A stretch of 23,883 bases of DNA from positions 1 to 23,883 of the forward strand of contig CAXFFS010000012.1 of assembly GCA_964002385.1 (NCBI GenBank), read 5' to 3'. The notes below the pieces were generated by a model. The model ran no database searches. It was not told where the DNA came from and saw nothing but the letters and a program-made list of their open reading frames with translations. The position numbers were made by a program, and so were the translations under genes. Every line of letters begins with the position of its first letter. The first letter of the stretch is position 1. Shown here one piece after another: positions 1 through 7,537 of the stretch. The stretch comes from AEGEAN-183 sp964002385. Lineage in GTDB: Bacteria > Pseudomonadota > Gammaproteobacteria > Magnimaribacterales > Magnimaribacteraceae.

Positions 1-581
1 ATCTTTCTCATGAACCCCTGGTTAGGATAAATGAATGGATAGAAGAGGCTGTAAAGTTAGAAGTACCTTTGCCGCATGCCATGAATTTATCGACAGCGGA
101 TGATTTTGGTCAACCTTCTTCAAGGATGGTCTTACTTAAATCTATTTCAGATGAAGGCATGGTTTTTTATACAGATTATGAAAGTCATAAAGGGCGAATG
201 TTGCACAAAAACTCTAAAGCAGCTTTAAATTTTTGGTGGGCTAAAACAGATAAACAAATAAGAATTGAAGGAGTTTGTATTAAAACCTCTGACCAAGAGT
301 CAGATGAATATTTTCAGTCGCGACCTAAGGGGTCACAAATATCTGCCACTGTTTCCATACAGAGTAAAGAGATAAGAGATTATGAAAATCTTGTGAAAGA
401 AGCAAAAGATTTAGAGAAAAGGTCTTCAGGAAGCAATTTAAAAAGGCCATCTAGATGGGGAGGCTACAAGTTAATTCCTAATAGGATAGAATTTTGGAAA
501 AATGAGGCAAACAGGCTTCACAGAAGGGAACTTTTTACTCTAGAGTCAAATAAATGGCGGAAAACATTGCTTTCTCCTTAG
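1..581 (+). CDS. pdxH: Pyridoxamine/pyridoxine 5'-phosphate oxidase, 5'-truncated by the window edge
   Basis: This FMN enzyme oxidises pyridoxamine or pyridoxine 5'-phosphate to pyridoxal 5'-phosphate in the cytosol, the last step of vitamin B6 synthesis and salvage. The reading frame is open from base 3 to the left edge and encodes recognisable PdxH sequence before the first possible start codon (TTG at 69), so the true start lies outside the window. Visible family hallmarks are the FMN-binding strand SSRMVLLKSISDEGMVFYTD, then the segment around SRPKGSQI, then the C-terminal WGGYKLIPNRIEFW and NRLHRRELF motifs that contact PLP and FMN. The C-terminus is complete and ends in the usual Leu-Ser-Pro. 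It lies 76 bases upstream of thrS on the same strand. Identification is secure; only the N-terminus is missing. Confidence 0.95.
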   Translation, partial: LSHEPLVRINEWIEEAVKLEVPLPHAMNLSTADDFGQPSSRMVLLKSISDEGMVFYTDYESHKGRMLHKNSKAALNFWWAKTDKQIRIEGVCIKTSDQESDEYFQSRPKGSQISATVSIQSKEIRDYENLVKEAKDLEKRSSGSNLKRPSRWGGYKLIPNRIEFWKNEANRLHRRELFTLESNKWRKTLLSP

Positions 582-588
582 AGGTTTC

Positions 589-617
589 TTGCATGGAAAG
601 CCAAACAAAAATAGAAT
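589..617 (+). promoter_or_regulatory. Candidate promoter for the thrS-infC operon
   Basis: A TAGAAT -10 hexamer (612-617) lies 17 bases after TTGCAT (589-594), which matches only the first three bases of the -35 consensus. It sits in the only sizeable gap between pdxH and thrS. Transcription would begin near 624, leaving a leader of about 35 bases. The call rests on hexamer match and position only. Confidence 0.35.
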
Positions 618-627
618 GTTAATAACA

Positions 628-653
628 AGTGGCCTTTAGTTAGGGTCACCACT
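628..653 (+). promoter_or_regulatory. Small leader hairpin next to the thrS start
   Basis: AGTGG-CCT (628-635) can pair with AGG (642-644) and CCACT (649-653), leaving loop TTAGTT and a GTCA bulge. The only Shine-Dalgarno-like bases (AGGG, 642-645) would be paired in this hairpin, four bases before the ATG. In E. coli, ThrRS represses its own mRNA through tRNA-like leader stems. This leader is far shorter, so any similar control here is speculative. Confidence 0.25.
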
Positions 654-657
654 GAAT

Positions 658-2565
658 ATGCCGCAGATTACCCTACCAGATAAAACTAAGAAAAGAATTA
701 AGGATTCGATAACGGTCGAAGATCTGGCTAAAGAAATTGGACCAGGTCTAGGAAAAGCTGTTGTAGCTGGAAAACTAGATGATATTTTAGTCGATGCTTC
801 TGAAGAAATAACCGAAGACTGTAAAGTTCAAATCCTCACAGCTGAGGATGCTGAAGGTCTAGAAATTATACGACATTCATGCGCACACTTATTAGCCCAT
901 GCCTTGAAGCAGCTTTTTCCCAAAGTTAAATTGGCTATTGGTCCAGTAATAGATGAAGGGTTTTATTACGACATCCTTTTAGATAAATCTTTGAGCGATA
1001 AAGACTTAGAATCCATAGAAAAAAGAATGGTGAAGTTAGCAAAAAAGGAATATCAAGTTGTAAGAGAAGTAGTGAATAGAGAAAAAGCTAAAGAAGTTTT
1101 TAAATCTAGAGGAGAGACCTACAAACTTAAAATTATTGATGAAATACCGGCTGGAGAAACAATAGCTTTATATCACCATGAAGAATATGTCGATATGTGT
1201 AGAGGCCCACATGTGACTAACACTAAGCATTTGAGGGCTTTTAAGCTTACCAGAATTTCAGGCGCCTATTGGAAAGGTGATTCCAATAATGAAATGTTGC
1301 AAAGAATATATGGAACAGCCTGGAAATCTAAGAAGGAGCTTGAAGTACACCTTAAAAGGTTAGAAGAGGCAGAAAAAAGAGATCACAGGAAACTGGGAAG
1401 AAATCTTGAATTATTTCATTTTCAGGAGGAAGCTCCAGGAATGCCCTTTTGGCATCCAAATGGAAAGACCATATTTACTCAAATTGAGAATTATTTAAGA
1501 GAGCAGCAACTCCAGAGAGGATACCAAGAAATACATACCCCTTCGATTTTAGATATTAGTTTGTGGGAGAAATCAGGGCACACTGAAAAGTTTGATCAAG
1601 GGATGTTTAGGACTGAATCTGAATCACGAGAATATGCTGTAAAGCCGATGAATTGTCCTGGCCATGTTCAAATTTTTAATCAAGGATTAAAAAGTTACAG
1701 AGACTTGCCTCTTAGACTGTGTGAATTTGGTTCTTGTACTAGGGATGAGCCTTCCGGAACTTTACATGGACTAATGAGAGTGAGAAGTTTTACTCAAGAT
1801 GATGCTCACATTTTTTGTACTCATGACCAATTGGCAACAGAAATAAGTAACTTCATTGATATGGTTTTTGATGTTTACAAGGATTTTGGTTTTGAAGATA
1901 TTGGAGTAAAAATGGCAACTCGGCCTGAAATGAGAGTTGGAAATGATAAGGTTTGGGATGAATCTGAATTAGCCCTTGAAGAAGTTTTGAATAGTAAAGA
2001 TTTGAAATGGGAGAGGCTTGAAGGGGAAGGAGCTTTTTATGGACCGAAGGTTGATTTCCATTTAAGGGATTCTCTAAATAGAGTTTGGCAGTGTGGGACT
2101 ATACAGGTTGATTTCTCTATGCCTGAAAGACTAGGAGCCAAGTATGTAAATGAAGAAGGCAATAGAGAAACTCCCATCATGCTGCACAGAGCTACGCTAG
2201 GTTCATTCGAAAGGTTCATTGGTATTTTAATAGAACACTATGCAGGTGCCCTACCTGTTTGGTTGTCTCCTGTTCAAGCAGTTGTACTGAATATCACAGA
2301 TAAGCAGGCTGTTTATAGTAAAGAAGTAAGAGATTCTCTTAAAAAAAATGGATTTAGAGTTAAAAGTGACTTGAGGAATGAGAAGATCACTTATAAAATT
2401 CGCGACCACTCTTTGAATAAGGTCCCTTATTTATTAATAGTAGGGGATAAAGAACTGGAAAAAAATTCAGTTTCTGTACGAGCAAGGGGTGCTAAGGATC
2501 TGGGTTCTATGTCTGTTAAAGAATTTTCAAGCATGGTATCCAAGGATATTAAAGAAAAGAATTAA
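658..2565 (+). CDS. thrS: Threonyl-tRNA synthetase
   Basis: This class II enzyme charges tRNA-Thr with threonine. The 635 residues, close to the roughly 642 of E. coli ThrRS, keep every domain: an N-terminal TGS domain (about 1-62), the editing domain with HSCAH (His73, His77) and MCRGPH (Cys181, His185), the catalytic core (about 240-530) and a C-terminal anticodon-binding domain. The catalytic zinc ligands are visible as Cys333 in MNCPGH, His384 in DDAHIF and His510 in LHRATLGSFERF. The ATG at 658 gives the canonical MPxITLPD start. The ribosome-binding site is weak, an AGGG within a small leader hairpin at 628-653. It heads the thrS-infC-rpmI-rplT-pheST-ihfA cluster typical of gammaproteobacteria. 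Confidence 0.97.
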   Translation: MPQITLPDKTKKRIKDSITVEDLAKEIGPGLGKAVVAGKLDDILVDASEEITEDCKVQILTAEDAEGLEIIRHSCAHLLAHALKQLFPKVKLAIGPVIDEGFYYDILLDKSLSDKDLESIEKRMVKLAKKEYQVVREVVNREKAKEVFKSRGETYKLKIIDEIPAGETIALYHHEEYVDMCRGPHVTNTKHLRAFKLTRISGAYWKGDSNNEMLQRIYGTAWKSKKELEVHLKRLEEAEKRDHRKLGRNLELFHFQEEAPGMPFWHPNGKTIFTQIENYLREQQLQRGYQEIHTPSILDISLWEKSGHTEKFDQGMFRTESESREYAVKPMNCPGHVQIFNQGLKSYRDLPLRLCEFGSCTRDEPSGTLHGLMRVRSFTQDDAHIFCTHDQLATEISNFIDMVFDVYKDFGFEDIGVKMATRPEMRVGNDKVWDESELALEEVLNSKDLKWERLEGEGAFYGPKVDFHLRDSLNRVWQCGTIQVDFSMPERLGAKYVNEEGNRETPIMLHRATLGSFERFIGILIEHYAGALPVWLSPVQAVVLNITDKQAVYSKEVRDSLKKNGFRVKSDLRNEKITYKIRDHSLNKVPYLLIVGDKELEKNSVSVRARGAKDLGSMSVKEFSSMVSKDIKEKN

Positions 2566-2567
2566 TA

Positions 2568-2582
2568 AAGGAGAAACTAATA
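2568..2582 (+). promoter_or_regulatory. Shine-Dalgarno and AUA start codon of infC
   Basis: AAGGAG (2568-2573) is followed by a six-base spacer (AAACTA) and then ATA at 2580-2582. In the infC frame there is no ATG, GTG or TTG between this site and a GTG at 2742, which is far inside the conserved IF3 N-terminal domain. The spacing and the expected protein length both point to ATA as the initiation codon. This matches the use of AUU in E. coli, where IF3 rejects its own start codon and so limits its own synthesis. Confidence 0.85.
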
Positions 2583-3119
2583 GCTATAAGAAGAAACTCA
2601 GGTAAAGCTGCAAAAAGGTTACCTATTAATGATGAAATAAAAGCCAATAAGGTTCGCCTTATAGGCATCCAAGGAGAACAGGTTGGAATTCTTTCCTTAG
2701 AAGAAGCTTTAGGCAAAGCTAAAGAATCATCTCTAGATTTAGTGCAGATGGCTAAGGAGGGCGATCCGATGGTTTGTAAGTTAATGGATCATGGAAAGCA
2801 TATTTTTGATTCAAAAAAACAGAAATCTGCTTCAAGAAAGAAACAAAAGAGAATTCAAATCAAAGAAATTAAATTTAGGCCGGTAACAGAGGAAAATGAT
2901 TATCAGATCAAAGTTAATAAAATTAAGAGTTTTTTGGAAGATGGAAACAAAGCTAAAGTAACTTTAAGGTTCAGAGGAAGAGAAATGGCACATCAAAATA
3001 TAGGCATGAAACTATTAAAAAGGGTTGAAAAAGATTTAGAAGATATGGCTAATGTGGAACAATTTCCTACTCTTGAAGGAAGGCAATTAGTGATGATGAT
3101 GGGTCCAAACAAGAAATAA
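2580..3119 (+). CDS. infC: Translation initiation factor IF-3, with an AUA start
   Basis: IF-3 binds the 30S subunit, blocks 50S joining and checks the start codon and initiator tRNA. From the AUA at 2580 the protein has 179 residues, against 180 in E. coli. It opens with a basic tail (AIRRNSGKAAKRLPINDEI), then the N-domain motif VRLIGIQGEQVGILSLEEAL, a lysine-rich linker, and the C-domain with IKEIKFRP, KVTLRFRGREMAHQNIGM and the terminal MMGPNK. Starting at the next standard codon (GTG at 2742) would remove most of the N-domain, so an ATG/GTG/TTG-only caller would annotate a false 125-residue fragment. It starts 14 bases after the thrS stop with a strong AAGGAG site. Autoregulation through the rare start is expected from the E. 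coli system. Confidence 0.93.
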   Translation: MAIRRNSGKAAKRLPINDEIKANKVRLIGIQGEQVGILSLEEALGKAKESSLDLVQMAKEGDPMVCKLMDHGKHIFDSKKQKSASRKKQKRIQIKEIKFRPVTEENDYQIKVNKIKSFLEDGNKAKVTLRFRGREMAHQNIGMKLLKRVEKDLEDMANVEQFPTLEGRQLVMMMGPNKK

Positions 3120-3125
3120 ATAGAA

Positions 3126-3323
3126 ATGACGAAATTAAAGATACATAGTGGCGCAAGTAAAAGGTTCAAGAAAACCGGAAGTGGCCTTAAAAGAAAAAGG
3201 TCTAACAAAAGTCATATCCTTACAAAAAGAACAACCAAAAATAAAAGACAACTTAGGGGTACGGTTCCTATATCGGTGGGAGACAAAAAGAAAGTTTCTC
3301 GTATGTTAAAGAAGAATAATTAA
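3126..3323 (+). CDS. rpmI: 50S ribosomal protein bL35
   Basis: This is a small, very basic protein of 65 residues, the usual length for bL35, part of the large ribosomal subunit. The N-terminal GASKRFKKTGSG and the SHILTKRTTKNKRQLRG segment are diagnostic. It starts six bases after the infC stop, and the bases before its ATG are A-rich with no clear Shine-Dalgarno site, so translation may be coupled to infC. In E. coli, rpmI-rplT translation is repressed by L20 binding to the mRNA; whether that structure exists here cannot be judged by eye. Confidence 0.96.
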   Translation: MTKLKIHSGASKRFKKTGSGLKRKRSNKSHILTKRTTKNKRQLRGTVPISVGDKKKVSRMLKKNN

Positions 3324-3335
3324 TTAACAAAAAAA

Positions 3336-3695
3336 ATGGCAAGAGTAAAAAGAGGCGTGCAATCAAAGAAGCGCCATAAGAAAATCCTTAAACAAGCTAA
3401 AGGTTATCGAGGAGCCAGGAGTAGGACTTATAAGGTAGCTAAACAGGCTGTTATGAGAGCAGGTCAATATGCTTATAGGGACAGAAGGCAGAAAAAGAGA
3501 GTTTTTAGATCATTATGGATAGTAAGAATAAACGCTGCAGCTAGGGAAAATGATATTTCTTATAGCAAACTTATAGCAGGTCTTAAAAAAGCTAATATAG
3601 AGCTCGATAGAAAATTACTTGCTGATATAGCAGTTAATGATAAAGAAGGCTTTACTCTTCTTGCTGAACAAGCCAAATCTAATTTAGCGGCATAA
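3336..3695 (+). CDS. rplT: 50S ribosomal protein bL20
   Basis: bL20 is needed for early 50S assembly and binds 23S rRNA domain II; in E. coli it also represses rpmI-rplT translation. The 119-residue protein begins MARVKRGVQSKKRHKKILKQ and carries the GYRGARSRTYKVA and YRDRRQKKR motifs of the family, with a typical length (about 118). It lies 12 bases after rpmI and is preceded by an A-run rather than a Shine-Dalgarno site, as also seen for rpmI. A 73-base gap then separates it from pheS. Confidence 0.97.
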   Translation: MARVKRGVQSKKRHKKILKQAKGYRGARSRTYKVAKQAVMRAGQYAYRDRRQKKRVFRSLWIVRINAAARENDISYSKLIAGLKKANIELDRKLLADIAVNDKEGFTLLAEQAKSNLAA

Positions 3696-3720
3696 TATTT
3701 TTAGCCACATAGTCTCCTAC

Positions 3721-3742
3721 ATAGAGATATATTCTCTATAAT
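3721..3742 (+). promoter_or_regulatory. Palindrome and possible -10 box upstream of pheS
   Basis: ATAGAGA (3721-3727) and TCTCTAT (3733-3739) form a perfect 7-bp inverted repeat with a 5-base centre. Its right arm overlaps a perfect TATAAT (3737-3742). No good -35 is seen 16-18 bases upstream, and no T-run follows to make the hairpin a terminator. It may be an operator-type site or a weak internal promoter. There is no sign of the Phe-rich leader peptide and attenuator that controls E. coli pheST. Confidence 0.3.
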
Positions 3743-3768
3743 AATGGCTACCCCTTGGAGACCATGAG

Positions 3769-4746
3769 TTGAATATATCTTCTTTATCAAAGAAATCTAA
3801 GTCTAAGCTTCAAAAGGCAAAGGATTTAAGGGCTTTAGAAAGTAGCTATACAGATTTATTGGGAAAAAATGGGGAAATCAATTTACTCCTTAAGAACTTA
3901 GGTAAGTTACCACAAGAAAAAAGAAAAAAGTCAGGAAAGGCTCTTAATGAATTAAAAAGTAGCCTTGAATCTATTTTTCAGTCAAGACGTAGTCACCTGA
4001 AAGAAATAATTTTTTCTGAAGAGTTAAAGAGAGATTCTTTAGACGTCACTTTACCCGGTCGGATAAGGGAGTTCGGAACCCTTCATCCTGTTACCTCAAC
4101 AATAATAGAAATATCAAATTTCTTTGTATCAATGGGTTTTGATATCCGCTCTGGTCCTGAAGCTGAAAGTGAATACTACAATTTTGAAGCCCTTAATATT
4201 CCCGAAGATCATCCAGCTAAGGATATGCATGATACGTTTTATTTAGATAATGGAGTTCTGCTAAGAACTCACACTTCTCCAGTACAGATTAGAACCATGG
4301 AAAAGCAAGATCCTCCCATTCGAATTATTTGTCCTGGCAGGGTTTATAGAAAGGATTCTGATTTAACTCACACCCCCATGTTTCACCAAATTGAAGGCCT
4401 TGTGCTTGAAGAAAATGCCTCATTTGCTGTTTTAAAAGGGATGTTAAAGGATTTTATTAATAATTTTTTTGGAAAAGAAACTGAGCTCAGATTTAGGCCT
4501 TCTTATTTTCCTTTTACAGAGCCATCAGCAGAAGTGGATATAAAATGGAAAAAGGGGTGGTTAGAAATTTTAGGATGCGGAATGGTGCATCCAAATGTGT
4601 TAGAGATGTCTGGTATTAATTCCAAGAAATACTCTGGCTTTGCTTTTGGGATAGGCCCCGAAAGAATGGCAATGCTTAAATATAACATTCCTGATTTAAG
4701 ATCTTTTTTTGAAAACGATATAAGATTTTTGAAACAGTTCAGGTAA
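3769..4746 (+). CDS. pheS: Phenylalanyl-tRNA synthetase alpha subunit
   Basis: This is the catalytic subunit of the (alpha-beta)2 enzyme that charges tRNA-Phe. The 325 residues (about 327 in E. coli) comprise an N-terminal coiled-coil arm (about 1-85), then the class II core: motif 1 around LHPVTSTI, GPEAESEYYNFEALN, motif 2 in GRVYRKDSDLTHTPMFHQIEGL, the phenylalanine-pocket strand RPSYFPFTEPSAEVD, and motif 3 in FAFGIGPERMAMLKY. The start is a TTG at 3769, eight bases after a GGAG Shine-Dalgarno. A nearby ATG at 3764 is in another frame and stops at once. pheT follows after five bases. Confidence 0.96.
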   Translation: MNISSLSKKSKSKLQKAKDLRALESSYTDLLGKNGEINLLLKNLGKLPQEKRKKSGKALNELKSSLESIFQSRRSHLKEIIFSEELKRDSLDVTLPGRIREFGTLHPVTSTIIEISNFFVSMGFDIRSGPEAESEYYNFEALNIPEDHPAKDMHDTFYLDNGVLLRTHTSPVQIRTMEKQDPPIRIICPGRVYRKDSDLTHTPMFHQIEGLVLEENASFAVLKGMLKDFINNFFGKETELRFRPSYFPFTEPSAEVDIKWKKGWLEILGCGMVHPNVLEMSGINSKKYSGFAFGIGPERMAMLKYNIPDLRSFFENDIRFLKQFR

Positions 4747-4751
4747 AACTA

Positions 4752-6785
4752 ATGCAATTCAGTAGGAACTGGCTAAAAGAATTTGTTGACTTAAACATTT
4801 CTGACGAAGAACTCTGCGATCAGTTAACCATGCTGGGATTAGAGGTAGATAATTACAAAAATTATCACTCTAAGTTAACAGGGAAAGACGCAGTTATTAA
4901 ACTTGACCTTACACCTAATCGAGGAGACTGTTATAGCTTATTGGGAGTAGCTAGAGAGATAGCAGCGCTCAACAACTTAACTGTTAAATTACCCAAGATC
5001 AAAAAAGTAAATAGTTCTGTCAAAAGTCCTATAAAAGTCACTGTCTGCGATGAAGCTCCACGTTATGTAGGCAGGTATTTAACTGGAGTAAACCTAAAGA
5101 AGAAGACCTCTCCTTTGGTAAAAGAAAGATTAAAGTTAAGCGGCATTAAGGTAATTGATCCCATAGTGGATATTACCAACTATGTGTTACTAGAGTTAGG
5201 GCAACCTCTTCATGCATTTGATGCCAATAAAATTGAAGGGAACCTAGAAGTGAGATTTGCTAAAGAAGAGGAAAGAATAACTCTTTTAGATGAAAATAAA
5301 CTTAAACTTGATAAAAATTGTCTTGTTATAGCGGATCAGAGTAAGCCAGTTGCACTAGCAGGAATAATGGGCGGATTTGAAACAGGAATATCTAGTAAAA
5401 CACTTTCAATTTATCTTGAAAGTGCTTTTTTTAAGCCAGAAGTTATAAGAGGTCGAGCAAGAAAATTTTCACTGCAGACAGATGCATCAACGAGATTTGA
5501 ACGTGGTGTTGACTTTGAATTGCAGACTTTGGCAATTGAAAGAGCTAGCTTATTAATACATGAATCAATAGGAGGAGAATTTTCTCCAGTTCATGAGTTC
5601 AGCAAAAGATCCTCCATACCTAAGAATAAAGATATATCTCTTAATTTCAAGAATGTTAATAAGATTTTAGGAACTGAGTTTTCAAAGCCCTTTATTAGGA
5701 GAAATCTCAAGAGCCTTGGTTTAGTTAATTCTCAATCAACTGGTGATGCTATTAAAGTGAAGGTTCCATCCTGGAGATTTGATTTAAAAATTGAAGCTGA
5801 TTTAATCGAAGAGATAGCTAGATTAGTAGGCTATAACAATCTTCCACAAAGCTCTTTAAGTAAAAAAATTAACAATCCTGTCGATTCTTTACATAACTCC
5901 GTTAGAAATTCTTTTAAATTTATGGGATACAACGAAGTTATTACCTACTCTTTTATAGATGAGTCGCTTGCAGAACTAGTGGAGCCCAAAAAGGCACAGT
6001 TAATTTTTGTTAATAATCCTATTTCAGAGAATATGAATATCATGAGACCAAGCCTACTACCAAGTTTATTAGATACCTTGTCTTACAACCTTAATCAAGG
6101 AATTGAAAACCTCAAGATTTTTGAAATTGGTACAGTTTTTCAGAAGGGTAAAAATCACAAGATCAATCAAAAAGAATTAATCGGTGGTTTGATTTCTGGG
6201 ATTAAAGATAAGGATAACTGGTCTGGTTTAAATGAACCGATGGATTTTTTTGATTTAAAAGGAGATTTAGAAAATGCTCTAAACGATTCCTCTAAATATT
6301 ATTTCAAGAAAGCTGAGATTCCTTATTTACATCCGGGTAAAACAGCACTTTTGCTTAAGGGGGAATCAGTAATAGGCTATATAGGTTCAGTTAATCCTAA
6401 ATTGCTAGATAAATTTGATATCAAGCATGAAGTTAATTTTTTTGAAATTTCAATTAATGCAACGTCAAGCAAGAGTAATATAAAATTCGAAAAATTTTCT
6501 CGTTTTCCTTTTGCACAAAGAGACTTATCTTTTATTGTCGATGAAGGTATTGCCAGTTCAATGATTACTGATTCAATAATTTCTAAGGCAGGGGACAATT
6601 TAAAAGAGATCAAGCTTTTCGATGTCTATAAGGGAAAAGGAATACCTCAAGGTAAAACGAGCTTAACTTATGCGCTGGGTTGGCAAGCCTCCAACAGAAC
6701 ACTTAAAGATAAAGAGATCGATGAAATCATTGAAAAATTAGTAGCATTTCTTTCTAAAAAGTTTAATGCTAAATTAAGAAGTTAA
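4752..6785 (+). CDS. pheT: Phenylalanyl-tRNA synthetase beta subunit lacking the tRNA-binding OB domain
   Basis: PheT completes PheRS and carries its editing site. At 677 residues it is about 118 shorter than the E. coli protein (about 795). The N-terminal B1 segment (MQFSRNWLKEFVD to MLGLEVD, residues 1-33) passes through only about 14 residues into LDLTPNRGDCYSLLGVARE (about 51-69). In the full-length family these blocks are separated by the EMAP-II-like OB tRNA-binding domain (B2), which is therefore absent. The B3/B4 editing part (IVDITNYVLLELGQPLHAFD, DASTRFERGVD), B5, the core-like domain and the C-terminal anticodon-binding FDX-ACB domain (about 585-677) are all present and in frame, so the loss looks like a clean domain deletion rather than decay. 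It overlaps ihfA by one base (TAATG). Confidence 0.95.
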   Translation: MQFSRNWLKEFVDLNISDEELCDQLTMLGLEVDNYKNYHSKLTGKDAVIKLDLTPNRGDCYSLLGVAREIAALNNLTVKLPKIKKVNSSVKSPIKVTVCDEAPRYVGRYLTGVNLKKKTSPLVKERLKLSGIKVIDPIVDITNYVLLELGQPLHAFDANKIEGNLEVRFAKEEERITLLDENKLKLDKNCLVIADQSKPVALAGIMGGFETGISSKTLSIYLESAFFKPEVIRGRARKFSLQTDASTRFERGVDFELQTLAIERASLLIHESIGGEFSPVHEFSKRSSIPKNKDISLNFKNVNKILGTEFSKPFIRRNLKSLGLVNSQSTGDAIKVKVPSWRFDLKIEADLIEEIARLVGYNNLPQSSLSKKINNPVDSLHNSVRNSFKFMGYNEVITYSFIDESLAELVEPKKAQLIFVNNPISENMNIMRPSLLPSLLDTLSYNLNQGIENLKIFEIGTVFQKGKNHKINQKELIGGLISGIKDKDNWSGLNEPMDFFDLKGDLENALNDSSKYYFKKAEIPYLHPGKTALLLKGESVIGYIGSVNPKLLDKFDIKHEVNFFEISINATSSKSNIKFEKFSRFPFAQRDLSFIVDEGIASSMITDSIISKAGDNLKEIKLFDVYKGKGIPQGKTSLTYALGWQASNRTLKDKEIDEIIEKLVAFLSKKFNAKLRS

Positions 6786-7084
6786 TGAGTAAAACTATTA
6801 CAAAATCAGATTTAGTAAATCATCTCCATGAAAATATGGGACTCAATAAAGTTGAATCGAAAGAAATAGTTGAAGCATTCTTTGAAGAAATAAAAAACTC
6901 TTTAGTAAATGATGAAGAAGTAAAGATTTCAGGATTTGGAAACTTTAAAATTCTAAATAAAAAAGAAAGGCCTGGTAGAAATCCTAAAACGGGGGAACCT
7001 GCTCTTATATCTGCCAGAAAAGTAGTCACTTTTAAGGCAGGTCAAAAGTTAAGAAAGAAACTAGCGACTATTCAGAGTGAATAA
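6785..7084 (+). CDS. ihfA: Integration host factor alpha subunit
   Basis: This DNA-bending protein forms a heterodimer with IHF-beta and acts in transcription, recombination and replication. The 99 residues match the family length. The sequence shows the helical dimerisation part (EIVEAFFEEI), the SGFGNF turn and the DNA-inserting arm RPGRNPKTGEP, whose proline (in GRNPKTG) intercalates in the minor groove; VTFKAGQKL closes the fold. The GRNPKTG arm and the position after pheST favour IHF-alpha over HU. Its ATG overlaps the pheT stop (TAATG), implying translational coupling. This pheT-ihfA order is conserved in gammaproteobacteria. Confidence 0.95.
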   Translation: MSKTITKSDLVNHLHENMGLNKVESKEIVEAFFEEIKNSLVNDEEVKISGFGNFKILNKKERPGRNPKTGEPALISARKVVTFKAGQKLRKKLATIQSE

Positions 7085-7409
7085 GTTACGTTCTATACCA
7101 GACAAAAAATACTTTTCAATTAGTGAAGTTTCAGATTTGTGTAAGGTTAAATCTCATACCCTTAGATTTTGGGAAAAAGAATTTGATTTATTAAAACCAT
7201 CAACCAGAAAGGGCAGTAGGCGTGTTTATCAGAAAGAGGATATATTACTAGTTCAAAATATTAGGTTTTTACTCTATGAAGAGGGATTAACCATATCTGG
7301 TGCTAAGAAAAAACTGAGTTCAAAAGATTCTTCTAATGAATCTTCATCTAACGATCATTTAATAGATGATTTGCAAGAAATCCTAAAAGAAATTAAACAG
7401 GTTGTTTGA
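7077..7409 (+). CDS. MerR-family transcriptional regulator
   Basis: This is a short (110 residues) regulator with an N-terminal MerR winged-helix domain: YFSISEVSDLCKVKSHTLRFWEKEF (about 12-36), then RKGSRRVYQKEDILLVQNIRFLLYEEGLTISGAKKKL. The rest is a serine-rich linker and a short helix. It carries no cysteine cluster or ligand domain, so no effector can be suggested. A GTG start at 7077 overlaps the last eight bases of ihfA (GTGAATAA). A MerR-like gene of this type between ihfA and a tRNA-Pro gene is a conserved neighbourhood in gammaproteobacteria such as Pseudomonas, which supports a core gene. Its regulatory targets are unknown. Confidence 0.85.
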   Translation: MNKLRSIPDKKYFSISEVSDLCKVKSHTLRFWEKEFDLLKPSTRKGSRRVYQKEDILLVQNIRFLLYEEGLTISGAKKKLSSKDSSNESSSNDHLIDDLQEILKEIKQVV

Positions 7410-7417
7410 AATTTAAG

Positions 7418-7494
7418 CGGGGCGTGGCGCAGTCTGGTAGCGCACTAGACTGGGGGTCTAGTGGTCGCCGGTTCAAATCCGGCCGCCCCGACCA
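7418..7494 (+). tRNA. tRNA-Pro, anticodon GGG
   Basis: The 77-base cloverleaf has acceptor stem CGGGGCG/CGCCCCG (7418-7424 with 7484-7490), D arm with GCGC...GCGC, anticodon stem CTAGA/TCTAG, anticodon loop CTGGGGG (anticodon GGG, reading CCC and CCU), and T arm GCCGG-TTCAAAT-CCGGC. The discriminator A and CCA tail (7492-7494) are encoded. The C at position 1 is typical of bacterial tRNA-Pro. It starts eight bases after the merR-like stop and is probably cotranscribed with that operon. Confidence 0.97.
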
Positions 7495-7502
7495 TTTAGT
7501 AC

Positions 7503-7531
7503 TATACAAATAATCTATATTTAACTATAAT
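7503..7531 (+). promoter_or_regulatory. Candidate promoter after tRNA-Pro
   Basis: TATACA (7503-7508, four of six matches to the -35 consensus) is followed by a 17-base spacer and a perfect TATAAT (7526-7531). Transcription would start around 7538-7540, exactly at the left foot of the first stem of the structured spacer. The region is very AT-rich, so chance hexamers are likely. Confidence 0.35.
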
Positions 7532-7537
7532 TATAAC

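Noticed and set aside
69..71. TTG at 69 as the start of pdxH
   Set aside because: The frame continues upstream to the window edge with clear PdxH-like sequence, so the gene is truncated rather than short.
2742..2744. GTG at 2742 as the start of infC
   Set aside because: It would remove the conserved IF3 N-domain; the AUA at 2580 with AAGGAG gives the normal length.
3696..3768. A phenylalanine-rich leader peptide and attenuator before pheS
   Set aside because: The 73-base gap has no Phe-rich short frame and no T-tracted terminator hairpin.
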